NCBI GenBank assembly: GCA_033026295.1
Contig: CM065173.1
Location: 5,208,001-5,272,000 of the forward strand
Length of the DNA: 64,000 nt
Reading direction: 5' to 3'
From: Channa striata
Lineage: Eukaryota; Chordata; Actinopteri; Anabantiformes; Channidae
Positions 33,110-44,576 of this stretch are shown piece after piece. The position numbers and the translations under genes were made by a program. Each line of letters starts with the position of its first letter. The first letter of the stretch is position 1. The notes under the pieces are model-generated. The model was not told the origin of the DNA. It saw only the letters and a list, made by a program, of their open reading frames with translations, and searched no databases.

Positions 33110-33330
33110 AACAGACAACACAATTAGTCACCAATGCAACTTCAGTAGACAGGACATCAGGCAATGGAATGGAGCAATCTCCCGGTCCAAATCCCAGCCC
33201 ATGCACCAGGTGTGACCTTGAGCGAGACACTCGGTGTCACTTGTTGGCTGCCCACTGCTGCCCCCAAGGGGAATGGGTTATACGCAAAAGTAACAAGTCT
33301 GTGAATATGCACTAAATGATGAATCATTTA
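33110..33330 (+). mobile_element. SINE-like fragment with B-box
   Basis: CGGTCCAAATCCCAGCCC (33183-33200) resembles a polymerase III B-box within the SINE head. It is followed by GTGACCTTGAGCGAGACAC, a phrase typical of fish SINE bodies, then CTGCTGCCCCCAAGGGGAATGGGTTA and a decayed tail near 33300-33330. The A-box region at about 33140-33165 is too diverged to recognise. It is a different family or subfamily from the SINE at 30058. Confidence 0.5.
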
Positions 33331-33604
33331 ATTTATCCTGGATTGCTGTAAATGTTTAGGCTGACTGATCAGTAAATATTAGGGTCTGAATAAAGTGCTA
33401 TAGAAGTAGCTCTAAAACATGGCAGTCATTTAGGACTTTTGCAAATCCAGCTCCCTCTTTCCCAAGTCTTTAGTTTTGGTTAAATGTCTGAAATAAAGGT
33501 CTGAATGGACACTTGCATGGGAAGTTCTATATCAAATGAAAAATCTTAATTAAAATAAGTTTTAAAGGATAAAACAAGGTTGACAAACTTTGTCTTTTTT
33601 TAAG
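33331..33604. other. Non-coding spacer
   Basis: AT-rich unique sequence, with nothing recognised. Confidence 0.55.
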
Positions 33605-33660
33605 GTAAGGTCATTTTTATTGATCCCACGATGGGAAAATTTACATACTGTAGCAGATGG
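33605..33660 (-). mobile_element. Retroposon 3'-tail fragment, reversed
   Basis: TTTTTATTGATCCCACGATGGGAAAATTTAC is the reversed form of the common fish retroposon ending (..TTCCCATCGTGGGATCAATAAAAA..). Only the tail is present. Similar tails lie at 54908-54964 (direct) and, weaker, at 58677-58716 and 55334-55362 (reversed). Confidence 0.5.
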
Positions 33661-35380
33661 TCATACAGCGCTATCTTGGAATCTTTTGATATTTATGCAC
33701 TTTTTTCCTCAGTGCATAAATACATCAGTTTAAAATTATCATCAATGCAGATTTAGGCATATAATATTTTGCAATAAAATTTAAAGAAATTATTGTCACT
33801 GTTGTGAGTTAGTGCAACGGTAAGAAGTTGACGGTTGAATTTTCATTTTAATTTGTATTTAACAACAATTATTTCAGGATATTTTACGTTGTCTAGACTT
33901 TTGCTTCAAATTATTAAAATAATTAAAATTAAAGTAGTTAACTATTTATCATACACTAGATGAGAAAAACCAGGAACAACAAAAAAAAAATTACCAGTAT
34001 TTAAACTGTTTGGCAAAAATATTTTGAATGATACTAAATCCCACTTGTTTCAATAGAAAACGATGAATTGTTAATCAACTATCTCTCAGACTGTTTGTCC
34101 ATCACCACGTCTAATTTCTATAATTAGAGCATCTGGATTTCTGCACATAAATCAAGATATTTTCTTGTTTTCTGGGACAAAAAGTTCATCAGCCTCTACT
34201 ATTTTTGAGCTTTTGTGTGTATAACAAACGGCAGTTGCTAAAAAGGGGCTAAACAACACTACAGATGTTGGGAACAGTAAACATCATTATGCTGAACACG
34301 GAGACTCATCTGCATACTGATCTGTTGTTAGTGTCTCCTTTAGTTTCTAACACACAATCAAAATCAAACTTTAAAAGGTCAACAAAAAAGAAAGGCTTTG
34401 GCAGAAGAGATAAGTTTGCTCAATCCAGTTGTAAATTTGAGGTTTAGCAGTGATGCTGTCTCAATACGTTTTAACTTTTGGTTTATCAATATATTGCTAC
34501 ACAAAAGATGTATCACAAATTTTTGTCTGTGAGGGTTTTTTTTTGTTGTTGTTGTTGTTGTTCTGCAATAATCCAAACGTGAAATGTCACTTTTTGGTGC
34601 GGTCGGGTGGGCATATCTGTGTTTGCCCAGGGCCCCTAAATTGCTAATTTCACTCCTGCACAGGACTGGCTAAGGAGTGTTGCAACCCAGAGAAAGATTC
34701 TCTTTAAGGTTTATGTTAAATATCAAAACGCTCATCCTACCGAGCAGTCAGACCAAAGCAATAATTTCTGCTGTATCAGTAAATGTATTAGTTGCTTTTT
34801 TTTTTTGAGATTTGGTAACTATGGCCACTTAAAGGACTGTGCAGAACCTAGTAAAGCATAAAAATTGAACTAAGGCTGTGTCAGTATGTATCACTATGGG
34901 ATGGCTTAAGATGAACAAAGCATCTTGAATATCTTTACGCCTTTCTTCCCACACTTTTAAAAATAAATATGAACGTTTATATTCCTGTAATGCTCTTTTG
35001 TTGACTGGCTTGAGCTCTTAAAAACAATGGATAATGGAAAATGTAAATTTCACTGCGCCTGGTTAATGAAAAGCAAGATTTGTGCTTTAATATTTCAAAA
35101 CCAGAAATCCACAGGACATGTTTTAGGTCCAATAAAGTCTGCACTGTGGATTCTGAAAACAGCAAAAGAGTGATGAGCTGAAGGTAAACAACAACAAATC
35201 CTTTCCAAAGGCCTTAAAAAATCTGGTCAGACTAGATTTGTGGGCCATTACGCTACTGATCAACGAATGTTGGTGCAGGTGTTTGGCCCACATGGAAATA
35301 TCAGTAATTTATTGGATCATCAGGTGTGAGTGAAAACTCCTTAAGTAAAATCACGCAGGGGGCGTCTTCATCCTCCTCTG
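33661..35380. other. AT-rich non-coding spacer
   Basis: No gene is supported. The stretch is strongly AT-rich to about 34250. It contains the (TTG)n repeat at 34543-34562. Around 34610-34670 a GGGCCCCTAAATTGCTAATTTC phrase may be a shard of a dispersed repeat. Confidence 0.55.
34543..34562. repeat. (TTG)n microsatellite
   Basis: Six to seven TTG units follow a run of T. Confidence 0.9.
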
Positions 35381-36467
35381 TCGTGAGGGTCCGCCAGCTG
35401 TGGGCCCCTGTGTCACGCCTTCGTATTGGAAGCTACTTGGATTTCCTGTTGGATATGTGCAGGTTTAGCGCTGTCACTGAATCACACAATGTCATAAATA
35501 AGCAGCACGGGCTCATTTGTTCCGAACGAAGCGGTGCAAACGGTTACTGTGTGCAACGTGTCATGTTTATGAACGCATTACAGCGACTTTATGATGTCAG
35601 GAGCGGGGGGAGGAGGACGGGGGGTGGGGGGTTGTTGCTCAGCACCTCAGTTTATTTACCAGGGATAACAGACACATCTCAAACGCCGCTCCTGTGGGAT
35701 AACACATTCATGGAAGAGACACTCGGCTCATTTCACGGGAGAGGCGGATAGATTGCTACTCTCCCTCCTAACTATCCAATCACTCTTTGTTAAACAAGGC
35801 ACAAACCCAATTACAAAGTGCCACACGCTGACAGTTTATTAACATCATCGCCGCGAGAGAGAGAGAGGCCAGGGCCACTCGACGGTGGCGGTGCCGTGCT
35901 CTGCTCCTCCTGTTTGAAGGGCAGCAATGAAAGATTGTCCTTTTATTCACAAAAGAAGATTTGTGTTTGGAGAGGCTGGGCAGGTAATCAGTTATGCTTC
36001 ATATTTATCTCCAGTGTTTTTAGAGAATGCGAGGGAAAAACAAGCCTAATGCCTGAGGTCAGTGTTTCCTGTTTTGCAGAAGGCTCGGAAAGGCTAATGG
36101 AGTAATATTTCTGGGCTGCGTCTGATCTCAGCCTCTGATCACTTCATTAAACTGATGTTGATGAATGCACAAAGCGGCCGGGGCGCGAGCAGACACAGCA
36201 GATGCATCTTAATCACGGAGAACAGGAGAGGAAGGTGGGACGCCTGTAATCACTCACTCACTTCCTCCCCTCCTCTACGCCTTCATCCTCACTGTAATGA
36301 ACTCATTCATGAGTGAGCAGATCTGCCACTTCACGAGAAATGAAGAGCAACAGGGAACGGACCTGAGCGGAGGCCAGCGGTGAAAACACGCCGAGGATCT
36401 GTGGCTTCTGTGCGGGAGCCACCAGCTCAAAGCCTGCCTGTATGTGTGGCTTCTCCTGTGAGGGGAT
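35381..36467. other. GC-richer zone, candidate regulatory island
   Basis: This zone is GC-richer than its neighbours with several CpGs. A G-rich cluster at 35605-35631 has three runs of six G. 35780-35860 is non-repetitive with ACAAACCCAATTAC and TTTATTAACATCATCG words that look like homeodomain or forkhead sites. The 141-codon frame 35326-35751 and others on this strand have no recognisable domain and no splice context, so I read them as chance frames in GC-rich DNA. Confidence 0.4.
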
Positions 36468-36530
36468 CGTACGGGACCAACCCCTGATGCACTGAGACTC
36501 TTTCCTCCTCTCAACCATCATTTAAATGCC
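36468..36530 (+). mobile_element. L2-type LINE 3' UTR shard
   Basis: GGGACCAACCCCTGATGCACTGAGACTCTTTCCTCCTCTCA matches the first part of the LINE 3' UTR at 23329-23372 and the reversed copy at 25818-25860. Only about 60 bp remain, with unrelated sequence on both sides. Confidence 0.65.
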
Positions 36531-37329
36531 GCCACTGTACAACGTTAACTGTGTGTCTTCTTTCTCAGTTTAATTGAACAGCATTGATCGCTGTCGCTCT
36601 AGTCAGTGTGATTCCAGCAGTTGTGCTGCAGCAGGTTTCAGGTGCATCACAGAAGCAGCTCTCCGGTCTCTAAAAGTAAGGAAGCTGTTCATTGAGTTCA
36701 TTGAGAAAGAGGCGCGCACCTGTAGTCCTGGTGGTGATGCTGAGGCCACCGCATGTTTACTGAGCATGTTCATCACAAAAGAGAGAATTAACTCAAAGAA
36801 AGAAGTGCCTGATCGATGCTTTAACACCTCCACAGAACACTCGATGGATGCAAACAGAGCCTCGAACGGAACAGAACCAGGCCCCAAGTGGGACATGTCT
36901 GCTGCTGCAGACTGAGTCTAAATGTCCCATTAAAGATAGTCTAACTTTTACACTCTTGTCTTTTTATAACCAAATTACTGGATCATGTCGCAAAATTTCA
37001 AACTGACATTTATTTCCTAAAGATAAAGTAATTCCGCTTCCTGTATACAGCACTTCTAACTCTGGGGGAACAGTACAAGCATCAAATATATTGTGTTTTT
37101 GTGTGAAAATTCCGGTCGATTTGTTTTAAAGTTGGAGCCAAAGTAAGACGTACTTACTCAAAAGTGCTAAGGGCAAAAAAATAGAGGAAAGTCATTGTGA
37201 ATAAGATGAACCTCTCCTGTGTTTCTGACATTTATGGAATAAAATAGTTTTTCCTCTCAGACACTGTATGTTTGCAGGCATGAATGCATCCCTGGGAGAA
37301 TCCATATTTACCACCCTCCTCCATGCTTC
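36531..37329. other. Non-coding spacer, no gene recognised
   Basis: Unique sequence. The two opposed frames at 36574-36915 and 36603-36896 cover the same bases in antisense and neither resembles a known protein. From 36920 on the DNA is AT-rich. Confidence 0.5.
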
Positions 37330-37680
37330 GCCCTGCAGTGGACAGCTTGTTTGGGAGGCTTACCGTACCACGGCCGGAGCTCCCGCCGCTTTCTGCTGCA
37401 GCGGCCAGAAACAAATGTGAACCATAAATCTGGCATATGGCTCGCCTGGGGCCGCCGGCAGGTTTACAGCCAATGTGGGAGGCCGCGGCGGGCAGGGGGG
37501 GCACTCTGTGGGCTGGTCCAGCCATTAAAATGGGCCACATGCCATTAGAGTGGACACACTATGGCATAATGTTGTATAATTTCCCTCTACTTTAGACCGA
37601 TTAATTATTCATTTTCCCTCCCGTAGGAGAAAAGGAGACGAGTCCGGGCCAGACAGACAGGAAGAGGCGTTACAGGTTAG
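37330..37680. other. Candidate conserved noncoding island with possible small exon
   Basis: This GC-rich unique block has words such as GAACCATAAATCTGGCATATGG (37419-37440), CCATTAAAATGGGCC and GATTAATTATTCATTTT (37599-37615), the last a homeodomain-type cluster. Right after it, a pyrimidine tract ending CCCTCCCGTAG (37616-37626) and a GTTAGT donor at 37676 enclose 49 bp with all three frames open. That could be a small exon, but I recognise no protein in it. Enhancer or exon status cannot be settled from one genome. Confidence 0.35.
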
Positions 37681-40020
37681 TGTGTGCATGTGTGTCTGTG
37701 TGCACTTTAGTTGCATATCTATTTAGTTGAACCTTGAATACCACTTATTTCAAACTGAATAATCAAAACACTTCTTTAACAGTTTAGGAAACTTATGACA
37801 AGAGCACTTTCCAGTTAATTTGGTGCCTTCTCCAAGATTATTATGTGTGTTTTTTTTATCTACAGTCGGGGTAATTTCATGATTTTAATTGATTTCAAGC
37901 TCACACAGTTTGAACCTGTGAAGACAAAAGGACAATTTAAAAACCTGAATAAATCAGAATAAAAATGAACCATATAATACACACAGTCAGAAACACAATG
38001 ACATGAATGTTTTGGGTGTCTGAACACAACTACAGGCAAATGAATGTAAAAAATATATATTTAAAGTCACCTGAGACAGGATCTAATTGCTCACTGCCCA
38101 AAACTCTGCTCATGGAAGGTTTTGGCAGTTTCAGGCAGTGGGCCAAATTGAAATAAATTGTAAAATGAGGTATAAATGCAAATTTATCTTAGAAGATTTC
38201 CGATAAAGCAAGTTAATGTGCAGTGACGTCATTGAAGCTAAACTGAAATCACAAACTTTCTTACATTTACAGGTCAGTTGTGCAGATTGTTTTAAACCTT
38301 GTACTTGTTAGGGAAAAATGCAAAATAGATTAAATAAAAAATATTTTTTAGCATGTAAGACTCCGATGGGAGACGGTAGGTGCTTGATTGAAAGTGACAC
38401 CCCAATCAACACAATAAAAGCATGCTTTTTATCTTCAGGCTAACTTTACAGTGTGGGTGTCGGAGGGGGGGCACATGCTTAAATTAGGGTGAGGCATTTG
38501 GAAAACTTGAAAACTGTAAATAAATTGTATATTAATAGGCTAATAATGGGCTATACAGTGTTTGCTCAGTGTCAGGAATGTCAAATATGTAACAGACGCT
38601 GCATTTTTAACTACAAATACTCATAAACAAAAAATACCAAACATTTAGCGAGATAATCTGCCTGGTTACTACTGCTACAAATGTAAGTATGTAAATCCAT
38701 GAAAAATGTACATAATAATAAAACTTTACCTGTTTATGATCACTTATTTCAGCTTTGCATATGCTCAGTTCTCTTTGTGCTGAAAATCTGACAGAATGCA
38801 CACATCACCTTGTCAATCTGGGAAGGGCTGGCAGGGCAAGTGCCACCACAGCCCCCCCCCCTTTGGCCTCGCCCCTGCAGGATGTGGAGGGATCGTCCAG
38901 TTTTCCGTGTACTGATCCTACTTTGGGCTCTTGGCATTCTCAGAAATGAGTTGTTGAGCGCCTTGGGGAGGTCAGAGGTCACTATCAGCTAGAGTTCGGG
39001 GTCTTACTCAGGGGCATGTCAGCAGGACACAGGGCAGCCAGCTGCAGTCAGCTCAGGGCAGCTGGTGTCTTAACAGTTTTATTTTTTTACAGTTATTATA
39101 TTTGGTTGCCCTCCTTTCTTGGCTGTTAGGGACAGAAAATGGACAGTGAAAGGACATAAGACATTGGATTAAAGTCCAAAACATGATGGGGTACAAGAAA
39201 GCACAAGAAACAATAATTTTTTGCTTAAATAACAGTATTATATTGTTGTATAGTAAACATTCTAATCTTTACATTTTGTTCCTGTTGTTGCACGCTGGCA
39301 TTAAATTTATATACAACCCAAAAAATTTCACTGACAATATTCAGACGCCTGAACACTGAACACGGCAAAAAAAACCAACAAAAGCTGTACTTCCTGAGAT
39401 GTGTAAAAGGGTTTTTGTTGAGTTCCAAAACCTCGAAAACAAAGTTTCACTGCTGCTTTGGCAAGATCCTGACGAGGTCCTGAAAGGCTTCATCATGATT
39501 GTAGCTGCCAAGAGGATCATCTGCTTAACAGGGAATTTCTATCCAACAATAATTTTGGACAGACTTTAGCCAAACAATATCTATGCAAACCTGAAACATC
39601 AAGGTCACAACTCACTCGCTTTCTTTTTTCCCATTTGAGAAAATCTATTGGAGCATCTTTCTTTGTTGTATTTGGCTGAACGACATGAACACATGTAAGC
39701 AATTCACAAGAGCAGCGTAAAGGTTCCAAAAAAACTGTATGTACATGAAACCGGCTCCTGGTTTTCTCACTGTGTGTCACATGCACACAGTCTGCGTGCA
39801 CACACAGGCCTATGTGGATCTGAGGGGGTCATGCAACCAATATCAGAAATACAGACCCACAGAACAAAATATTTTGGCTTAAGGTTTAAATGAATCATTA
39901 GTTTAAATGAAAACCCAAATTTTAGATTATCATTTTCGTGCGTTTAAGGACTGACTGTGTTATTTTGCATCAAAAGGCCTTTTCTTCTCACTTGGGAGGT
40001 AAAAGGAGAAAAATAAGTCT
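37681..40020. other. Non-coding spacer, no gene recognised
   Basis: Largely AT-rich. 38845-38990 is GC-richer and holds a run of nine C at 38852-38860. 39000-39060 repeats CAGCT words irregularly. No frame has family resemblance, and no dispersed repeat is recognised with confidence. Confidence 0.55.
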
Positions 40021-40640
40021 TGAGAAAAGCGATTATCAGCAGCAGCGCCATCTGATCTCTAGAACCGCAGCGAGCGCGGCTTTAAACCCGCAATAGGCTC
40101 AGCGTTCTTTCTTTAATCCTCCTGAGAAGCCTGCTCGAGAGGCGAGGAATGTGCCGGATCAAACGACCCCCTCCTCCTCTCCTCCCCCTCCCATCTGAAG
40201 ACCAGAACAAGGATGCTCTGTTTTTTAAGGGTTTTCACCGGAAACCGGAGCCACCGGCTCCACTGCACTCCACCCACCCAGACACTTTCCCTCTGCCGGA
40301 TCACTTTTCCCACCTGAAGTCGGTCCTTGTCCTGCACTAAACGACTACGATGTAATTAGTCTCAGGGACACAAAAGCTTCACCAGCCCCTCCTCGGTCTG
40401 CACAGTGGGGACAGACATCTCAATGAGTCATTAGGAGACAACAGATTAGATAACGCCATTCTAGGATATCCTCTGTCCGCTGTGCACCTGCCGACAGGTG
40501 AGCTGGAGGCGAGCTCCGCGCCCGGCTTCCCTTCAACTCTAATTACCTGTCCGGAGAAGGGGTTGCGATTCCTCCCACGGGGCCCTGCTAATGGATGTAA
40601 CGACAGGGGCGGCTGGCCGCTTGGCAAAGAGGTCGAGTTT
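40021..40640. other. Candidate conserved noncoding island
   Basis: A GC-rich unique block. Its best part is 40340-40600: ACGACTACGATGTAATTAGTCTCAGG with a TAATTA homeodomain core at 40351-40358, CAATGAGTCATTAGGAGACAAC with an AP-1-like TGAGTCA at 40424-40430, ACCTGCCGACAGGTGAGC with two E-box-type halves near 40486-40503, and CTCTAATTACCTGTCCGG with another TAATTA at 40538-40555. This density of developmental-factor motifs is what enhancers show. No coding frame with family identity crosses it. Confidence 0.4.
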
Positions 40641-40950
40641 CAGAGGTGAAGAGGGCGGGGAGGCTGCGAGGAAGGAAGGAGGGTAAACAGAAAGAAAAGG
40701 AAACAAGTTCAGGGTGAAAAAGAGATGACAGATGTACCTGGATGGTGATCGATACTGACCACACACAGATACACAATCACACACGCGCGCACACACACAC
40801 GTACAGTTGTACATGCTCCATCATCCCCATCGAAACTAAATCCTAATCCAAACCTGATTCTAACCTAAGACTGAAACCCAATCTTAACTGCTCTTTAAAA
40901 TATCCTCACAGCAACAGTGGTGAACTGAATTTTGGCCACACGGTCATGGT

Positions 40951-40990
<40 letters not shown>

Positions 40991-41510
40991 CACCCACCAC
41001 AAACACAAATGTGGAATTGTATCCTGGATTAGCTCAGTTTCTTTTCTCAGAAGTTGCTGGTCAGCGTGTGTGTGTTTCTCTGTGTGTTTTCACCTGAAGT
41101 CTTGCTATCAGAGCCTCACACAACTTGCTGTTCGTCATCCACAAGCTGCCAGCAGCTCCGATGTCACGCCCAATACAGCAGCCCGCCAGTGACGACTCAT
41201 CGAAGACGGCACAAATATGGCAGACGGTAGAAAGTCGACAGTCGAGGCTCAATTAGTCTGAGGTTATTTACAGCCAAAACACGGCAGAAGAGCTTCAAGT
41301 TCGAGCCAGTCGATGGCAACACAACAGAGTAAAAAAAAAACATATGATAGACCAGAACTACCAACCCACTCTTAGCCCATTACCACACAAATTCACAAAT
41401 TGAAAATATCATTTTAAATTAGGTTCAAAGGAAAAGTAAAAACATTTTTTTTCTTTTTACCACAATTGTTTGTTGCAATTCAGCCAAAACAATACAAGCA
41501 CATTTCTGTG
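40641..41510. other. Non-coding spacer with CA microsatellites
   Basis: Purine-rich at 40640-40720. A short mixed CA/CG run lies at 40781-40800 and a long (AC)n at 40952-40987. No gene is supported. Confidence 0.6.
40952..40987. repeat. (AC)n microsatellite, about 18 units
   Basis: Uninterrupted CA dinucleotides from 40952 to 40987. Confidence 0.95.
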
Positions 41511-41646
41511 CTTGTTTCCTCCCACAGTCCAAAGACGTGCCGGTTAACTGGTGACTTTTAATTGCCTGTAGATGTAAAAGCCTGGCCGTGGGCTGCACTG
41601 TGTGAAGCCCACCGCTCGCCCAGTGACAGCCGACGCCAGCCCCTGG
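41511..41646 (+). repeat. Dispersed teleost repeat fragment
   Basis: TTTCCTCCCACAGTCCAAAGACGTGCCGGTTAACTGGTGACT (41515-41556) is the hallmark core of a very common fish repeat. It is followed by a diverged middle and then GCTCGCCCAGTGACAGCCGA..CCAGCCCC. The reversed fragment at 9688-9805 carries the far end of the same family. The piece is truncated at both ends. Confidence 0.7.
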
Positions 41647-43480
41647 TTTGGTAACGCAGCTTTTCATCCACGTCCACCGTGACTGACTGAAATGTCTTTG
41701 CAAATCAAACCCAGTTTAAAAAAGGTTTGTATAATGAATTTGACTGAACAATACAGGACATTTAAATTAGTATCGTAAAAGTTAACAGGCCTTGGTTCAT
41801 GTGTGACTGACACCCACCTGGGGGAAAACTTGACACCCACATGGCAGGAACCTTCAACATGTCGAAACACCAGAAAAGAACTAAATTACACTCTGAGGGC
41901 CTCACTTTGGCTTCGCTGCCTTACACAACTTTTCCAAATTATTGTATTTGAAAGTAAAAACAAGCGAGTGCAGCAAACTTTTTGTTTCCTTAAATGACCC
42001 CCTTCACTAACGTTCAAACTTCAGGCTGCTATAATGTATGTTAATGTATGTAAACTGAATCAATTCCTTCCATCAGCATAAAAAAAGAAAAAAACTTTTG
42101 GTGGCTTTTACCCTCCACTGCATCTGTGACACGAGGGCCCGCTGATGGCTCTGTAGTTAAAATATGGAGTCTAATCCGTCTCCAAAACAGTGTCCAGGTC
42201 GACGGGCTCATTTGAAAGTTCCTGACGCTGACAGCACTGACAGCTGATCCTCCGAATAAATGGAGCGGCTCGTCGAAAAAAAAAAAAAAGGCTGTAAGGG
42301 AGGGAGAAGACTGCAGCGGCCACGACTCTGAAACCCCGTGTCTTTGGCTGCAGGCTGCGAGGCTCAGAGTAAAGGCACTGATGATAAAATGAGTTTTTAA
42401 TATGGGGTGAGTTCTTTTTAAACTAATTCCTCCTGGTCTTGCCCCAGAAATACAGACCTGACATGGTAAAGGAAGAAAAAACTAAATCAAGGGCAATCCA
42501 ATCAAGTCCCGTCAAAGAGGAAGAGGGCGGGGCCGTGACACAGAAGAGAAGAGGATCGGCGCTATTGTCATGTGGTTTGTTCCTTCGTCTTTGTTAATTA
42601 GCATCGACTAATGTGTTGCAGTGTTTGGGTGATATCGCTGGAGTGTTAAAAAGAAAAAAAACAAACTAAAAATCAATCTGCTCTCTGATGGAGCCAGTGG
42701 GCAGCTCACTTCATGGCAAGTCTCTAAGAGTGTTGGCAGAAGCAGCGCTGATATCACAGTTAACTTCCTGTCTGATATCAGAACAAACAGCTCAACTGTC
42801 TTCATCAAAATAAAACGGGCTTTACGAGCTTCAGCAGGGAGAAACACCCTCGTACAAGATGACGGTTTGAAGGACCGGTCCAATAGTTTGCACTGCAGCT
42901 CCACAAAACACTGCTCAGCAAAGGATTTGGTTTTTAAGTGTTTTAATAAAAACAGTCTTTAAAGACTATGGTGACTGTTAAATTTGACTTTATAGTTAAT
43001 CATTACATTTCATCCAGTTTTCTCTTTTTATTTATTAGCAATTTACTCCTAACTAGCTTCAGGATTGGAAAAATTGCAATACACACAAAGTATATTGTTT
43101 GATGTATTTCAGGTTCTGATTTGAAGTTAACAACTGAGCAAATTCAAAAGTCTGGGTGTTTGTAACTATACAAATGCATCAAATGTGACAAAAAATAAAA
43201 TAAATCATTTAACATGTGTTTGTGCTGCATGGAAAGAATTAGTCTCATCATCAAGAAAAGAGCTTCAGTCGTCTAAGTGTGTAGACACCATAATCAGCTT
43301 CCGTCCGACAAACTTTGCTATAAACTCCAGTGCACGAAGCTGCAAAAATAACAAGTAGGATTAAATCATTAGCAGGGGCCGTCTGTCTCGTCTTTGCACC
43401 TCCTCTTTCCCTCTTCCCTTTTCTTCTGATTTGCATTAAATCCACAATTAGATTCGCTTGGTACCACCAGAGCTTGTAGG
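41647..43480. other. Non-coding spacer, no gene recognised
   Basis: No gene. A 14-bp A run lies at 42276-42289. 42120-42600 is a GC-richer patch of unique sequence that may be regulatory. The minus frame at 42608-42904 has no recognisable motif. Confidence 0.55.
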
Positions 43481-43790
43481 CAATAAAACACATTGTTAAA
43501 GTGACATGTAATTACCCAGGCTCTCTTTTGACTAATTGAGTCAGCGCTGCCTATTATGTGGAAATGTATAAGGACGGCAGGTGATCAATAACGGTGAAGG
43601 AGAAAGACCAGCTAATTTCTCAACATTCAGATCGCTGATTCTTGCAATATCCCAACCAGCGTGTTTATTATGGCTCAGGGCGGCTGCCGGGGCGTCCGGC
43701 TGGACATCATCAAGTACGCCAGTGCACGGACTGGAGAGTGATGTTCCACTGCAACATGACAAGATCCTTTTAATTTTATGATGCCACCAA
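43481..43790. other. Candidate conserved noncoding island
   Basis: Balanced, non-repetitive sequence has a dense set of developmental-factor-like words: GACATGTAATTACCCAGG (TAATTA-type core at 43508-43515), TTGACTAATTGAGTCAGCG with an AP-1/Maf-like TGAGTCAGC at 43539-43547, and GCCTATTATGTGG. The second half (43660-43760) is GC-richer. The opposed frames at 43541-43762 and 43581-43781 overlap each other and look accidental. Confidence 0.4.
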
Positions 43791-43980
43791 CTGCCAGTTA
43801 TGTTGAAGATTGGAGCAGGTTTAGTTGGTGCACAGTACTTCCTGGTTCCATGGCAAAAGCAGCCAATGGGGGTGGCAGATATTAGCAGAAACGCATTTTA
43901 AGTTGATTGGATGTTTCCAAGGTTAGGCAAAATGTGTTGACTCTTCCTTCCCATTAAAATAAGCTCATTAAAACAAGCTC
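43791..43980. other. Spacer left of inverted-repeat element
   Basis: Unique sequence. Nothing is recognised beyond a short duplicated word: TAAAATAAGCTC (43956-43967) is almost repeated as TAAAACAAGCTC (43969-43980) at the element's edge. Confidence 0.5.
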
Positions 43981-44576
43981 AAAAATACCTACTGTGTAAG
44001 TATTTTGTAGTTAAGGGGAACTTATAAAATATTACAGGATCGGTGCGAATAACAATAGTATATTAAAACGCTAATTTCTTGTACTTACAGTGTAACTACA
44101 GGCAAGAAGAGGGCAAAGGGTTTTGATATAGTAAATGATCTAGTGCACTTATTTAGCACTTCTCTACCTGTTGATGCTCAAAGTGCTTTGTTTATGTATG
44201 TACAAATATACTGTATATTGTACTTTTTGGGGAAATAGATATCAATCATACTTTAACAGCTTAGGATCATGGTAAACCAATTTAAATATTTTTTTCTAAT
44301 ATTCTAAACAACCTGTTGATACAACACACAGATTCAAGTGTCAGAGTATATTTTCACTTTAATTTCATGGGAAAAGAAGCCCTGCATAAAGTTGAAAAAT
44401 CAAACTTGTTTTGAATTGCTATGCAGCTTGATGCATGATGCAGAACTGAAAAAGAACGATGAAAGAAATGCTCGGTAAAACTGTGTGTGTTTCATGCTAT
44501 AAGCAATTACATACCTGTCATGTAAAATGTAATGAGTTGTCCTTAACTACAAAATACTTAAACAGTAAGTATTTTT
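43981..44576. mobile_element. 596-bp non-autonomous element with 36-bp terminal inverted repeats
   Basis: The first 36 bases (43981-44016, beginning AAAAATACCTACTGTGTAAG) and the last 36 (44541-44576) are reverse complements with only two mismatches. The inside has no reading frame above 60 codons and is AT-rich, as in MITEs that depend on a transposase made elsewhere. A SINE tail lies inside it at 44131-44190. No clear target-site duplication is seen at the edges, so the superfamily is unknown. An accidental inverted repeat of this length is very unlikely. Confidence 0.7.
44131..44190 (-). mobile_element. SINE 3'-tail fragment inside the inverted-repeat element
   Basis: GTAAATGATCTAGTGCACTTATTTAGCACTTCTCTACCTGTTGATGCTCAAAGTGCTTTG matches the tail region of the tRNA-SINE at 30062-30120, in the same reversed orientation. 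The tRNA-like head and body are missing. It is either a nested insertion or a tail shared by the two elements. Confidence 0.65.

Noticed and set aside
35326..35751. 141-codon plus-strand frame as a gene
   Set aside because: No family resemblance; it crosses a poly-G cluster that gives Gly/Arg runs, and no acceptor or donor matches its limits.
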